NCBI RefSeq assembly: GCF_018294505.1
Contig: NC_057811.1
Span: forward strand, 24,804,197 to 24,868,196
DNA from: Triticum aestivum
Lineage: Eukaryota > Streptophyta > Magnoliopsida > Poales > Poaceae
Length of the DNA stretch: 64,000 nt
Direction of reading: 5' to 3'
The notes beneath the pieces were generated by a model, which was not told the DNA's origin, ran no database searches, and saw nothing but the letters and a program-made list of their open reading frames with translations. Shown here in pieces: positions 24,901-37,040 of this stretch. A program made the position numbers and the translations under genes. How positions within the stretch are numbered: position 1 is the first letter of the stretch; the number at the start of each line of letters is the position of its first letter.

Positions 24901-25956
24901 TTTGTACAGACTTTTGGAGAAGCCTGTATTTACAAGAAAGTGAGTGGGAGCTCTGTAGCATTTCTAATAATATATGTGGATGACATATTGCTGATTGGAA
25001 ATGATATAGAATTTCTGAATAGCATAAAGGGATACTTGAATAAGAGTTTTTCAATGAAAGACCTCGGTGAAGCTGCGTATATATTGGGCATCAAGATCTA
25101 TAGAGATAGATCAAGACGCTTAATTGGACTTTCACAAAGCACATACCTTGACAAAGTTTTGAAGAAGTTCAAAATGGATCAAGCAGAGAAAGGGTTCTTG
25201 TGTGTGTTACAAGGTGTGAAGTTGAGTAAGACTCAATGCCCGACCACTGCAGAAGATAGAGAGAAGATGAAAGATGTTCCCTATGCTTCAGCCATAGGCT
25301 CTATCATGTATGCAATGATGTGTACCAGACCTGATGTGTGCCTTGCTATAAGTTTAGCAGGGAGGTACCAAAATAATCCAGGAGTGGATCACTGGACAGC
25401 GGTCAAGAACATCCTGAAATACCTGAAAAGGACTAAGGATATGTTTCTCGTTTATGGAGGTGACAAAGAGCTCATCGTAAATGGTTACGTTGATGCAAGC
25501 TTTGACACTGATCCGGACGATTCTAAATTGCAAACCGGATACGTGTTTACATTGAACGTTGGAGCTGTCAGTTGGTGCAGTTCTAAACAAAGCGTCGTGG
25601 CGGGATCTACATGTGAAGCGGAGTACATAGCTGCTTCGGAAGCAGCAAACGAAGGAGTCTGGATGAAGGAGTTCATATCCGATCTAGGTGTCATACCTAG
25701 TGCATCGGGTCCAATGAAAGTCTTTTGTGACAATGCTGGTGCAATTGCCTTGGCGAAGGAATCCAGATTTCACAAGAGAACCAAGCACATCAAGAGATGC
25801 TTCAATTCCATCCGGGATTTAGTCCAGGTGGGAGACATAGAAATTTGCAAGATACATACGGATCTGAATGTTGCAGACCCGTTGACTAAGCCTCTTCCAC
25901 GAGCAAAACATGATCAACACCAAGGCTCCATGGGTGTTAGAATCAATACTGTGTAA
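21970..25956 (+). pseudogene. Angela gag-pol polyprotein with one premature stop
   Basis: A single frame of about 1329 codons. Order: gag core (residues 1-240), CCHC knuckle CFYCKQTGHLKRNC (about 253), protease with DTGS (about 302), GAG-pre-integrase and integrase (about 440-700; HTDVCG, FTDD, SERRNRT keep the D, D, E residues), reverse transcriptase with IYVDDILLIG (about 1002), and RNase H (about 1160-1300). An in-frame TAA at 22465-22467 ends gag early. The second His of the integrase HHCC zinc motif is Asp (HCRLGD). Otherwise the frame is intact, so the element could have been active until recently but this copy cannot make a full polyprotein without readthrough. Confidence 0.95.
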
Positions 25957-25989
25957 TCTAGATTATTGATTCTAGTGCAAGTGGGAGAC

Positions 25990-27076
25990 TGAAGGAAATA
26001 TGCCCTAGAGGCAATAATAAAGTTATTATTTATTTACTTATATCACGATAAATATTTATTATTCATGCTAGAATTGTATTAACCGGAAACATAATACTTG
26101 TGTGAATACATAGACAAACAGAGTGTCACTAGTATGCCTCTACTTGACTAGCTCGTTGATCAAAGATGGTTATGTTTCCTAGCCATAGACATGAGTTGTC
26201 ATTTGATTAACGAGATCACATCATTAGGAGAATGATGTGATTGACTTGACCGATTCCGTTAGCTTAGCACTCGATCGTTTAGTATGTTGCTATTGCTTTC
26301 TTCATGACTTATACATGTTCCTATGACTATGAGATTATGCAACTCCCGTTTACCGGAGGAACACTTTGTGTGCTACCAAACGTCACAACGTAACTGGGTG
26401 ATTATAAAGGTGCTCTACAGGTGTCTCCAAAGGTACTTGTTGGGTTGGCGTATTTCGAGATTAGGATTTGTCACTCCGATTGTCGGAGAGGTATATCTGG
26501 GCCCTCTCGGTAATGCACATCACTTAAGCCTTGCAAGCATTGCAACTAATGAGTTAGTTGTGGGATGATGTATTACAGAACGAGTAAAGAGACTTGCCGG
26601 TAACGAGATTGTACTAGGTATTGAGATACCGACGATCGAATCTCGGGCAAGTAACATACCGATGACAAAGGGAACAACGTATGTTGTTATGCCGTCGGAC
26701 CGATAAAGATCTTCGTAGAATATGTGGGAGCCAATATGAGCATCCAGGTTCCGCTATTGGTTATTGACCGGAGACACGTCTCGGTCATGTCTACATAGTT
26801 CTCGAACCCGTAGGGTCCGCACGCTTAACATTTCGATGACAGTTATATTATGAGTTTATATGTTTTGATGTACTGAAGGTTGTTCAGAGTCCCGGATGTG
26901 ATCACGGACATGACGAGGAGTCTCGAAATGGTGGAGACATGAAGATTGATATATTGGATGACTATATTCGGACACCGGAATGGTTCCGGGGGTTATCGGA
27001 TATATACCGAAGTACCGGGGGCTTACCGGAACCCCCCGGAGGCTATTGGGCCTCATGGGCCCAATTGGTGGAAGAG
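25990..27076 (+). repeat. Angela 3' LTR, left part
   Basis: Starts TGAAGGAAATATGCCC at 25990 right after a purine tract. It follows the 5' LTR with scattered differences for about 1.09 kb and is cut at 27076 by the LARD. AAGAG (27072-27076) is the predicted target duplication; the partner lies beyond the window. Confidence 0.93.
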
Positions 27077-30000
27077 TGTAACGCCCCGGATCCGATGCGC
27101 CAGGTGTCTGCCAGTTATTCGCCGTCCTTGCCATGTCGTGTGCTTGCATGTTGCATTTTGCCATGTCATCATCTGCATTTCATCTGCATGTTTTTCAAAA
27201 CTTGCATCCGGTCCTTTTCCCCGTTGTCCGTTTCGCGTTCCGACACTCTCGCACGCGCCCGTCGCCCCTCTCAGACCTTGTTTCATGAGTGGGAGAAAAG
27301 CATTCTCGGAATGGGCCGAGATTTGCCGAGTGGCCTTGGTATAGTACCGGTAGACCGCCCGTCAAATTTCGTTCCATTTGGAGGTCGTTTGATGCCCCAA
27401 CGGTTAACCGCGTAGCCCGAAGCCCCTTCTATTTGCAGCCCAGCACCCCTCCAAATCAGCCCACTAGCCCATCCAAACCCCCTCCATGCTCTCGGTCGTT
27501 CGATCACGATCGTGTGGGCGAAAACCGCACCCCGTTTGAACTCTCCTAGCTCCCTCTACCTACATATATGTGCCCTCCCCGAAATTTCGCGCAGATGAAC
27601 CCTAGCCCTGCTCCTCCCGCGCCACCGTACGAAATCGCCGTCGCCGGACATGTCCGCCGGACACGTCGCCTCGACCAATCCCGCGTCGCCACCTCAGCGC
27701 CGCCGCCCCCACGCCCAATCCCGAGCCGCCACCTCGCCTCCTCTCTCCTCCCACCGCGCCAGGCCGGCGGGCCCAGATCCGGCCCGCGCGAGNNNNNNNN
27801 NNNNNNNNNNNNNNNNNNNNNNNNNNNNNNNNNNNNNNNNNNNNNNNNNNNNNNNNNNNNNNNNNNNNNNNNNNNNNNNNNNNNNNNNNNNNNNNNNNNN
27901 NNNNNNNNNNNNNNNNNNNNNNNNNNNNNNNNNNNNNNNNNNNNNNNNNNNNNNNNNNNNNNNNNNNNNNNNNNNNNNNNNNNNNNNNNNNNNNNNNNNN
28001 NNNNNNNNNNNNNNNNNNNNNNNNNNNNNNNNNNNNNNNNNNNNNNNNNNNNNNNNNNNNNNNNNNNNNNNNNNNNNNNNNNNNNNNNNNNNNNNNNNNN
28101 NNNNNNNNNNNNNNNNNNNNNNNNNNNNNNNNNNNNNNNNNNNNNNNNNNNNNNNNNNNNNNNNNNNNNNNNNNNNNNNNNNNNNNNNNNNNNNNNNNNN
28201 NNNNNNNNNNNNNNNNNNNNNNNNNNNNNNNNNNNNNNNNNNNNNNNNNNNNNNNNNNNNNNNNNNNNNNNNNNNNNNNNNNNNNNNNNNNNNNNNNNNN
28301 NNNNNNNNNNNNNNNNNNNNNNNNNNNNNNNNNNNNNNNNNNNNNNNNNNNNNNNNNNNNNNNNNNNNNNNNNNNNNNCCCCCGGCGTCGTGCGCCTCGC
28401 CGGAGGTCGCCTCCGTCGCCGGCCGCCGCCTCGTCGCCGGATCCGGCTGGTGGGACGAGGTCCACCCGCCGGCCATCCAAACGCCGTCCCGCGACCCGGA
28501 TCCGTCCGTCCCGCTCTGTCTCGTCCCGCGTTGACTTTTCGCGAGGGTAAATTTCTGCTAAGTCCCGAAATTGTTGCATTATGTTGCTCTGTTCATCATG
28601 CCATAACTTCGTGCTCGGTGCTCTGATTCATGCATATAATATATCGAAATGTTCGCCATGAGATGATCTTCATTTTGTTCCATTATGCCATGTCTGTTTG
28701 AGTTCATATTGATGCCTAAATCATCGTTGCAAGAGTGCTATATGTCTGTTATCAGAACTTGGTGATTTGTCTTTTTCATTGCATTTTGTGTGTGCATCCT
28801 ATGAGCTTGGTGTCTACATGTGTTTTGACTACATCATGCCATCTTTACAGGGGTGCTTGCCTTGTATTTTTGTGATCTATGTGGTGACTAGCACAAGCAT
28901 GCAAAGTAGCCTCCGTAATGTTGCTGATTTCTGTGACTTGGTGATTTCTGCCAAGTCTGAGTCTGTTATATTTTGTTGCCATTTGAATCTGCTGTCACCA
29001 TGAGTTCTATGCATAATATGGAGATGTTCACTAAGGATGTTTTGTTATACATGTTATGATCTATCCATCCATATCCTTGGTTGCATTTATAGTCTGCTGT
29101 AGCTTGTTGTAAGATTGCTCCAAACTTGCTAAATAATGTTGCTGTCAGCCTGTTAACATGAAGTTCGTTATTACCATGTGTTTTTCTGGTGATCCATGTA
29201 CCCTATGAACTTGCTCTTGCCATTATTAGCTTCATAATAATGCCTTCTTACTGTTGGTTACCTTGCCATGCCATGTAATGCTCTGCGGTGAGTGGTTGAA
29301 GCTCACCAACATGCCTACTTATCGTTATTTCTGCCATGCTCTGTTTTTCTTCCAAGTCTGAATCTGTCATATTACTTGCTATGTTTACCTGGGTGCCATC
29401 ATATTTTCTGTGCCTTTTTGGCTCGTGATCAGTAAGGGACTTTTGTTCTATGCAATTAGTAGATTCATTTCATGCCTTTGTTTGCTATGATATGTTCCTG
29501 TAGCATATTGTTTGATAGCTCTAAACTTAGCAACCTGATGTTATTTCTGCCATGTTCAGTGAATTCTGCTAAGTCTGTGAAACTGTTATTATTTGCAATC
29601 TTGCCATGTCTTTTTGAGCATGTTCTAGTGATTTCTGGAGATAGCTCAGTGTTCATGTTTTGTAATGCTTTACCTGTAAATCATGTCCATGCCTTTTGTT
29701 TTCATGTTGAGTTACCGTAGCATATTGTTTTGATGCTTTCTAGATGCCTAGTTGCTCTTTTGGACAGATTGTTGCTATATCTTGTTTGGAGTGTATGTGT
29801 TGCACAGTTGCTCCGTTTTGAGCATACTCTGTATGAAACTTGCTTAGAATTGCATGTAGTTTCATATTATCTTGTTGCATCATTGTTTTGAGGTGTTTGC
29901 TTGATGTTTGTATGCATTTTGCATCAATGCCATGTTTAACTTGTTTTGCTCATATCTTCTAGGCCGTAGCTCCGAATCTAATGAACTTTATATGTAACTT

Positions 30001-31972
30001 GACTAGAATTTCGTGTAGATCATCTTGGTGCATCTTAACTTGCTGTTTAACAACTTGAACATAAGGTTTATTCAGATCTGGAACAATTTCGAAATTTGCA
30101 TATGAGGACTTACCGGATTTGTTATATGTTGTTTCCGGCCTCATTTAAACTTGCTTTGATGTGTTGTTCTTGTATGCATCATCTCTTGCCATGAGTAGCT
30201 TCATGTAGCCTTGTCATGCATCATACTTGGTTGAGCTTCATGTCTTGTTTATGTGTGGTGTGTTTACCATGTTGTGTGCTTCTTCTCGATAGTTCCCGTG
30301 TCGTTGCGATCGTGAGTATTCATTCGTCTTCGTGGCTTCATATTCTTCATGGACTCGTTCTTCTTCCTAGCGGGATTTCAGGCAAGATGACCGTCACCTT
30401 GGATCTCATTACTATCATTGCTATGCTAGTTGCTTCATTCTATCGCTTTGCAGCGCTACCTATTCACTTGCTCTTCAAGCCTCCCAAATTGCCATGAAAC
30501 CACCTCTAACCTTTGTCACCCTTCCTAGCAAACTTTTGTTTGGCTATGTTACCGCTTTGCTCAGCCCCTCTTATAGCGTTGCTAGTTGCAGGTGAAGATG
30601 AAGTTTACTCCATGTCGGATTATGTTTATGTTGGGATATCACAATATCTCTTATATTATTAATGCGTCTATATACTTGGTAAAGGTGGAAGGCTCGGTCT
30701 TATGCCTGGTGTTTTGTTCCACTCTTGCCGCCTAGTTTCCGTCATACCGGTGTTATGTTCCTTGATTTTGCGTCCCTTACGCGGTTGGGTGATTTATGGG
30801 ACCCCCTTGATAGTTCGCTTTGAATAAAAATCTTCCAGCAAGGCCCAACCTTGGTTTTACATTTGCCTCACATAGTCTTTTCCCTTGGGAGTCGCGCTCA
30901 CGAGGTTCATCTTTATTTTGACCCCCCCGGGCCAGTGCTTCTCTAAGTGCTGGTCTGAACTGAGTAGACTGCGGGGCCCCCTCGTGGAAACTCGAGGTCT
31001 GGTTTTACTCGTAGGATGTCTCATCCGGTGTTGCCCTGAGAACGAGATATGTGCAGCTCCTATCGGGATTGTCGGCACATCGGGCGGCTTTGCTGGCCTT
31101 GTTTTACCATTGTCAAAATGTCTTGTAACCGGGATTCCGAGACTGATCGGGTCTTCTCGGGAGAAGGAATATCCTTCGTTGACCGTGAGAGCTTATAATG
31201 GGCTAAGTTGGGACACCCCTGCAGGGTATAAACTTTCGAGAGCCGTGCCCGCGGTTATGTGGCAGATGGGAATTTGTTAATGTCTGGTTGTAGAGAACTT
31301 GACACTTGACTTAACTAAAATGCATCAACCGCGTGTGTAGCCGTGATGGTCTCTTTTCGGCGGTGTCCGGGAAGTGAACACGGTTTCTGGGTTATGTTTG
31401 ACATAAGTAGGAGTTCAGGATCACTTCTTGATCTTTACTAGTTGACGACCGTTCCTTTGCTTCTCTTCTCGCTCTTATTTGCGTAAGTTAGCCACCATAC
31501 ATTGCTTAGTCGCTGCTGCAACCTCACCATTTTACCCCTTCCTTACCCATTAAGCTTTGCTAGTCTTGATACCCATGGTAATGGGCCGAGTCCTCGTGGC
31601 TCACAGATTACTACAACAACAGTTGCAGGTATAGGTTTTGCAATGATCATGACGCGAGAGCGATGTTACTTGTTTTGGCGTTCTTCTTCTGCTTCCTCTT
31701 TGATCAGGGGATAGGTTCCAGGTCGGCAGCCTGGGCTAGCAGGGTGGATGTCGTTTGAGCTTCTGGTTGTGTTTCATCCGTAGTTGGATGTTGATCTTAT
31801 GTATGATGTATTGATGTACTCTTGCGGCATGTGTATGCCTTGTATGTATCCCCATCTATTATGTAATGTTGATGTAATGATATCCACCTTGCAAAAGCGT
31901 GTCAATATGCGGTTCTATCCTTGGTGAGACCTTCGAGTCTCTTTAGGATAGTATCGCATATTGGGCGTGACA
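27077..31972 (+). repeat. LARD LTR 1 (about 4.9 kb, contains gap)
   Basis: Complete TG...CA LTR of 4896 bp including a 586-bp run of N at 27793-28378 in a very GC-rich part. It matches LTR 2 closely wherever both are present. The section 28600-30500 is rich in CATG/TGCC words. Frames such as 30885-31280 lack a recognisable domain and are treated as chance. Confidence 0.88.
27793..28378. other. Assembly gap (Ns) in LARD LTR 1
   Basis: 586 Ns in a GC-rich part of the LTR. LTR 2 has a gap of 468 Ns at the same place (41961-42428). Further gaps: 32535-32763, 62234-62647, 63206-63594. Any protein reading through them is meaningless. Confidence 0.99.
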
Positions 31973-34794
31973 AGTTGGTATCAGAGTCTCGACTGACCCT
32001 AGGAGCCCCCCTTGATTGATCGTGTAGTTTGGCCGTTGTTGAGTCTAGAAGAAAACTTTTTCTGAGTCTAGTTATATCGGAGAGTAGGAATTCTTTTTAC
32101 TCCTCGGCCCCTTCGTCGCTCTGGTGAGAAATCTTGACGTAGGTGTTTTGAACTATTCCTCTTCCCCTTGAAATTTTTCTTTAGGATCACGCGGTTAGCT
32201 TTTGTTCGTTGTCCATCCTCTTTTCAATCCGGTGCACCTCTCTTCGAGTGGTTTCGTTCCTCGTCATCTTTCGCTAGATTAATCCTCATCTCTTTTCAAA
32301 CGATGTTGTTCCCTGTCCGAAGTTGTCCTTGTTTTTCCCACCCGCCCACCCTTTTTCTTCTCGGAACCGGAGTCCGTAATCGAGTATCCACCCTACTCGT
32401 GCGAAGTTTTTGCATTTTCTCCTCAATCATTTCAATCGGTGCTTTCTCTTCAAGTTATTCGTCGGTTCTCCCTTCCAAGTTGCCTTTGTTTTTTTCCCGC
32501 CCTCCCACCCCTTTAATTCCCGAAGTATGAGCCTNNNNNNNNNNNNNNNNNNNNNNNNNNNNNNNNNNNNNNNNNNNNNNNNNNNNNNNNNNNNNNNNNN
32601 NNNNNNNNNNNNNNNNNNNNNNNNNNNNNNNNNNNNNNNNNNNNNNNNNNNNNNNNNNNNNNNNNNNNNNNNNNNNNNNNNNNNNNNNNNNNNNNNNNNN
32701 NNNNNNNNNNNNNNNNNNNNNNNNNNNNNNNNNNNNNNNNNNNNNNNNNNNNNNNNNNNNNNNTCTATTTCATTCGTGTGGAGTATCTTCAGTCTTTTAT
32801 CAATTATTTCAACCGGTGAATTCATTCTTCATCTCTTTTCTTCTCCGGTGGATTCAATTCCAATTTTCGGTAGTGATTATATTCCTTCCTCGGCTCAAAT
32901 GTTTCCCGTTGCTCGTTCCCTTCTCATCATTTAATCGTTTCGGAGTGATGAAGACATCTCAGGAGATTCGTTTGTGTTCGAATTAATTCGAGCTTATCAC
33001 CTCATTTAAATAGTTCAATTGTTCCGGTGCATCATCTATCTGTTCAACAATCCTTTTTCAATGGTGTTTTCTTTTAGTGGGCCCTAACCCACAGGTCTTT
33101 TCCCAGGATCTTACCTGACTCTTCTAATTTCCCGGAGCTATTCTCAAATCCTTTTCGAAGTTTGACGTAAGTATGAATTTCATCAGTCAGATGCTTCTCC
33201 AAGATCGCTTTCAAATTCTTTCATGATCGGGTAAACCTTTTCCTCCTTTCATTCTCCCGGAGTATCTCATCAATTTTTGTGTTGTTTCTCGTCGTCATTC
33301 TCAACATTTGAGGACCGAAGAAGAGTTTCTTTTAAATCTTGCCCGTTCTCTCGGAAATTCGAGGTGCTAGTCGATGGTTATCCTATCAAATTGTTACAAG
33401 TCGTGCAATTATTTTCACCCATCCGGAGTATTTCAGGAGTTGTTTTCCGTCTCAATTACCCGGAGGCCTCCAATTCAGATGATTTCTTCGTTCTAAGTTT
33501 TCAAATCCGTTCTTTGATTATTCTATATTTGTGCCCCTTCGTTCATTTACATATTCTTCCGGTGCTTCGTTCAAGTATGCTTCAATCAGCTCGCGATCTC
33601 TTCTTTCAATTGCATTTTGATTCCCTCAAGTATATTCGTGCTTTTCCTATTTTCCCAGTGAGTCATTCTCCTTCGTCATTCAATTTTGAATTCCTACGGT
33701 GGCTCGTTCAAGTTTCTTTCTGTTGTTATCATATCAATTCATTCGTTCTTTCCAAATCCTACAGGTGGTTCATGAAGACTTTCCCAAATTTTTGCGCTAT
33801 ATCCCCCCCCCTTAATCTTTCCAACGAGAATAAGTAGTATGCAAATCCATTGTTTCTCATCAATTTAATTGGTGGAGGATAAGCATAACGTAATTCTTAT
33901 TCTTCTTTCTTCATGTGGATTAATCTCTTCTTTTCGGAGATTGATCATCTCATCACATTCTCGGTTCAAAGTGTTTTCATCTTTTCTTTTCCGGAGTTCT
34001 AAGCTTCTCGCCGATTTCGTCGCGAACCTCCATCCTAATCATCGCAAGGATTAATCTTATCCCTTTTCTTCCTTCAATTTTTTATCACGTCATTCTTTTG
34101 TTACCGGAGTTCATCACGGTGGCTCATCATGATTTAATTCATTCTTCAAGTGTTCATCAAGATTCTTGTTCAAGGATTTCTAGTATCTTTTCTTCTTGCG
34201 TCTTGAGGTGCAATTAATTCTCCGTATTCTTTTGAAGTGGAGCTTTGCATTTCTTCGTTCCTCTCAGCTATTCAATTTTTTTCCGCTTGTGGTAGGTTAC
34301 CACCTCATAATTTTGAGATGTTATCCATAAGTCCAAAACAAGCTTATTCTTTTATTGTTGAATTTCCAACAACTCCGTTCAATGTTTCCTTCTAAGGATG
34401 CTCTCTATTTCATTCGTGGTAGAAGTTGTCATCTTCTTCATCGTTCTTCTCATTCCACTCTTTCAAGTCTTCCGGAGGTTTTTTGTTTTTCCTCAAGTCA
34501 AGTATCGTTCCATTTCTCAAGTTCATGTTCTATTCTTTCCTTGTTTCAGCCGGAGTGCCGCCTAAATCCTTTCAGTCTTATTCGTTTCTTATCTCGTTCT
34601 AACCGGAGTGGTTTCAGAGTCTATCTGATTCCGTGAGCATTTGATTCTCGTCATTCTCGTCGTTCCTCTCTTCTTCTCGAGTGTTCTTGACGTTGTTCAT
34701 ACTCACTGTTTTGTTCTTATTTCACCTCATCCCTTTTTCCTTCCGTCTCGGTCCTAAGACCTCGGGACGAGATCTCTTGTTAGTGGAGGAGTGT
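31973..34794 (+). other. LARD internal domain, non-coding, pyrimidine-rich with recurring CCGG(A/T)G
   Basis: About 2.8 kb with a 229-bp gap (32535-32763). The plus strand is strongly T+C rich. Short words CCGGAGT, CCGGAG or CCGGTG recur roughly every 100-200 bp, about sixteen times (for example near 32230, 32367, 32813, 33023, 33133, 33264, 33423, 33561, 33991, 34105, 34472, 34552, 34604), usually preceded by TT and followed by TTC-rich text. The domain looks built from old tandem units. Frames of 60-186 codons are caused by the base skew and have no domain. A purine tract (GTGGAGGAGTGT) ends it. Confidence 0.75.
31976..31986 (+). other. LARD primer-binding site (tRNA-iMet type)
   Basis: TGGTATCAGAG begins three bases after the LTR end, as expected for a tRNA-Met-primed gypsy element. 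It fixes the element as plus-oriented. Confidence 0.88.
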
Positions 34795-35202
34795 TGTAAC
34801 GCCCCGGATCCGATGCGCCAGGTGTCTGCCAGTTATTCGCCGTCCTTGCCATGTCGTGTGCCTGCGTGTTGCATTTTGCCATGTCATCATCTGCATTTCA
34901 TCTGCATGTTTTTCAAAACTTGCATCCGGTCCTTTTCCCTGTTGTCCGTTTCGCGTTCCGACACTCTCGCACGCGCCCATCGCCCCTTTCAGACCTTGTT
35001 TCGTGAGTGGGAGAAAAGCATTCTCGGAATGGGCCGAGATTTGCCGAGTGGCCTTGGTATAGTACCGGTAGACCGCCCATCAAATTTCGTTCCATTTGGA
35101 CGTCGTTTGATGCCCCAACGGTTAACCGCGTAGCCCGAAGCCCCTTCTCTTTGCAGCCCATCACCCCTCCAAATCAGCCCACTACCCCATCCAAACCCCC
35201 TC
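34795..35202 (+). repeat. LARD LTR 2, part 1
   Basis: Repeats the first 408 bp of LTR 1 with few differences. It ends at CCCTC (35198-35202), which is duplicated at 41643-41647 on the other side of the inserted Tat-type element. Confidence 0.9.
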
Positions 35203-35847
35203 TGTCGTGGAATTGTCACGGCAGATGTCCTTAGTGTCAGGACTTAGTCGTGAGGCCAACGCATCTATGTAGTAGCTTGAGAGGGGTTGGGCGGAATCGA
35301 GAGACGCAACACAAGACAAGGGTTTAGACAGCTTCGGGCCCCGGGAAACATCATCCGGTAACAACCCTACATGCTGTTTGAGGCTAGGTCTCATTATGAT
35401 CACGGGAGAGTCGCCGGGAACCGGCTCTCGGTGTCTAGCCCTAGAGATTGTTTCTTGTTGCCCGTCCCTCTTTGGGGAGCCCTGCCCCCTCCTTATATAA
35501 GTCGGAGGGGCGGGTTACATAAGGAGTCCTAGTAGGACTAAGGCTAATCTATCTTTTCTTACAAGTTGAATACAAGTTCGGGTCTTGCTTCCGCGTAAAG
35601 GAAATATTCGTCATCCCTTTCCTTTTAAGCCGGCCCGCCATAACATGAGCCGGCCTTCTGGGCCTTGGGCCTAGTCTTCTATCTGACCTGCCGTCGGGGT
35701 CATCCGTGAGTCGTCAGGCTCGTGAGTCGTCTGATAGTGAGCCGCCAGACCCGTGAGTCGCCAGTCCTCCGGCGGGTCACGGTGAAGCGCCAAGTCCGGC
35801 CGGGTCATACTTCCGGCTGGGTCATACCGCGGGGTATATCCCCGACA
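35203..35847 (-). repeat. Short Tat element, 3' LTR (left)
   Basis: TG...CA ends. Internal TATATAA near 35492. Followed on the plus strand by TTAGCCCCCAATT, which on the element's own strand is the polypurine-type word TTGGGGGCTAA next to the 3' LTR. Confidence 0.92.
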
Positions 35848-36433
35848 TTAGCCCCCAATTTAATTTGGATTTATCCATGTTAAACTAATCTGCAATATAA
35901 ACACAAGAACAAATTTGACAAGTTGTGTTCCGGGTTAAATATTCTTTGTAAGCCGACACCTGATCATCCTTAAGTCCTTGTCATCTTCCTTCTTGATATG
36001 TATCCATAATCTCATAGCAAATCTCTTTAGCAGATATGTTCAAATTTTGCCAATGCAAAAAATCCAGATACTTCCTTTGAAAATCCGGGTCAATAGGCCA
36101 GCTTCAGAGTCAATTTGCTGGCATTGGTCTCTTGTAGAGAAATATTGTAAGAAACAATCCACTTGAATCGGTTTCCAAAGCACCGGCTTTAAAAGATATT
36201 GGTCTTGAGATACTCATCTGACTTTCAGCCGGCTTGAAGAGGTAAAACTTGCCGGTTTATCATAACCAAAATTGCCGGTTTGTAAATATTGATAGCACCG
36301 GGTCATAACTGTTACTGACGCCGGGTCATAATTATTTGGTGACACCGGATCATGATTGTTGCAAACACCGGGTCAACTTGATCTTCTCCAAACTGAGAAT
36401 TTTGAAGATTTCCCCCCTTATATGTATCACTTG

Positions 36434-37040
36434 TAGCCCCCAAGTGCCGGGTTGTCATGCTTGCAGCAACCTGGGACTTCTAATTGCCTTATGCTCATAA
36501 AAACTTCAACCAGTGTAGCCCCCAAGGGCCGGGTCATTATGCAATAATGAGCAGGGACTTTGTAGATATAACCATGTAAACTTGAGCAGCAACGTGTAGC
36601 CCCCAAGGGCCGGCTTAATAAGATATTACTGAGCTCGGACTTTGTATATGATTCATTGATAATAACATCATATGATGTAATCTCCACCATGGGGCTTGAA
36701 CCCACGTCCACAACGTTAAGAGCTTTGTACTCTACCAACTGAGCAGTGGATCTTTCAATATAATGGATTAAAGCTTGTGTACCTTGAATTTTCGACAGGA
36801 GCAATTGGTAGCCCCCAAGGGCCGGCTCATTACAATGTGATGAGTCAGGTCTTCAATAAGTTGAGCAAAAAATGTCTTTACATTAGCCCCCAAGTGCCAT
36901 GGTATATGCTGGCAGTAACATGGGACTTGCATATTCGATATAATATCAATTTGAATAATGTAGCCCCCAAGTGCCGGGTCGTAAGCCTGCAGCGACTCGG
37001 GACTATTCCTTTCATTGTATAATAAATCATATCCATTGAT
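36434..37040 (-). repeat. ~80-bp tandem array, each unit with a polypurine-tract-like motif
   Basis: TAGCCCCCAAG (element strand CTTGGGGGCTA) starts at 36434, 36516, 36597, 36809, 36884 and 36961. The spacings are 82, 81, 212, 75 and 77 bp. Units share further text: GCCGG after the motif, then a GGGACTT-like word. The 212-bp spacing is one unit plus about 130 bp that contains the tRNA-Lys-like sequence. The motif resembles the tract that abuts the 3' LTR at 35848. Tandem repeats in the 3' UTR are known for Tat-lineage elements; the link to extra priming sites is inference. Confidence 0.8.
36682..36751 (-). tRNA. Degenerate tRNA-Lys(CUU)-like sequence inside the Tat 3' UTR
   Basis: On the minus strand: D-arm GCTCAGTTGGTAGAGT, anticodon loop CTCTTAA with anticodon CTT, and T-arm GTGGG-TTCAAGC-CCCAT, then GGTGGAG. 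The acceptor halves can still pair over about five bases. Positions 8-9 of the normal tRNA appear missing and the anticodon stem has one mismatch, so this is a pseudo-tRNA. It is sense with respect to the retrotransposon. The element's primer site matches the same tRNA species. Confidence 0.75.

Larger units (their letters stand above)
19007..27076 (+). mobile_element. Angela/BARE/WIS-type Copia retrotransposon, 3' LTR cut by LARD
   Basis: The 5' LTR starts TGAAGGAAATATGCCC at 19007 and ends CCCCAACA at 20734 (1728 bp, the usual Angela size). It is followed by a primer site (TGGTATCAGAGC) for initiator tRNA-Met. The polyprotein runs 21970-25956 and a purine tract (AAGTGGGAGAC) precedes the 3' LTR at 25990. 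The 3' LTR agrees with the 5' one until GGTGGAAGAG at 27076, where the 5' copy continues GAGAGGCGG but here a new element starts. Only one nonsense codon was found, so this is a fairly recent copy. Confidence 0.95.

Noticed and set aside
27568..28626. Long frames through runs of N
   Set aside because: The Ns create artificial open frames; the same applies at 32410-32934, 41534-42850, 62102-62978 and 63187-63700.
30885..31280. 131-codon frame in LARD LTR 1
   Set aside because: Lies in an LTR, no recognisable domain, and opposite-strand frames are open too.
33277..33837. 186-codon frame in the LARD interior
   Set aside because: Ser/Phe-rich text is what T+C-skewed DNA gives; no gag or pol motif.
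36434..37040. CRISPR-like regular spacing
   Set aside because: Eukaryotic retrotransposon 3' UTR; the spacers are related to one another and no cas genes exist.
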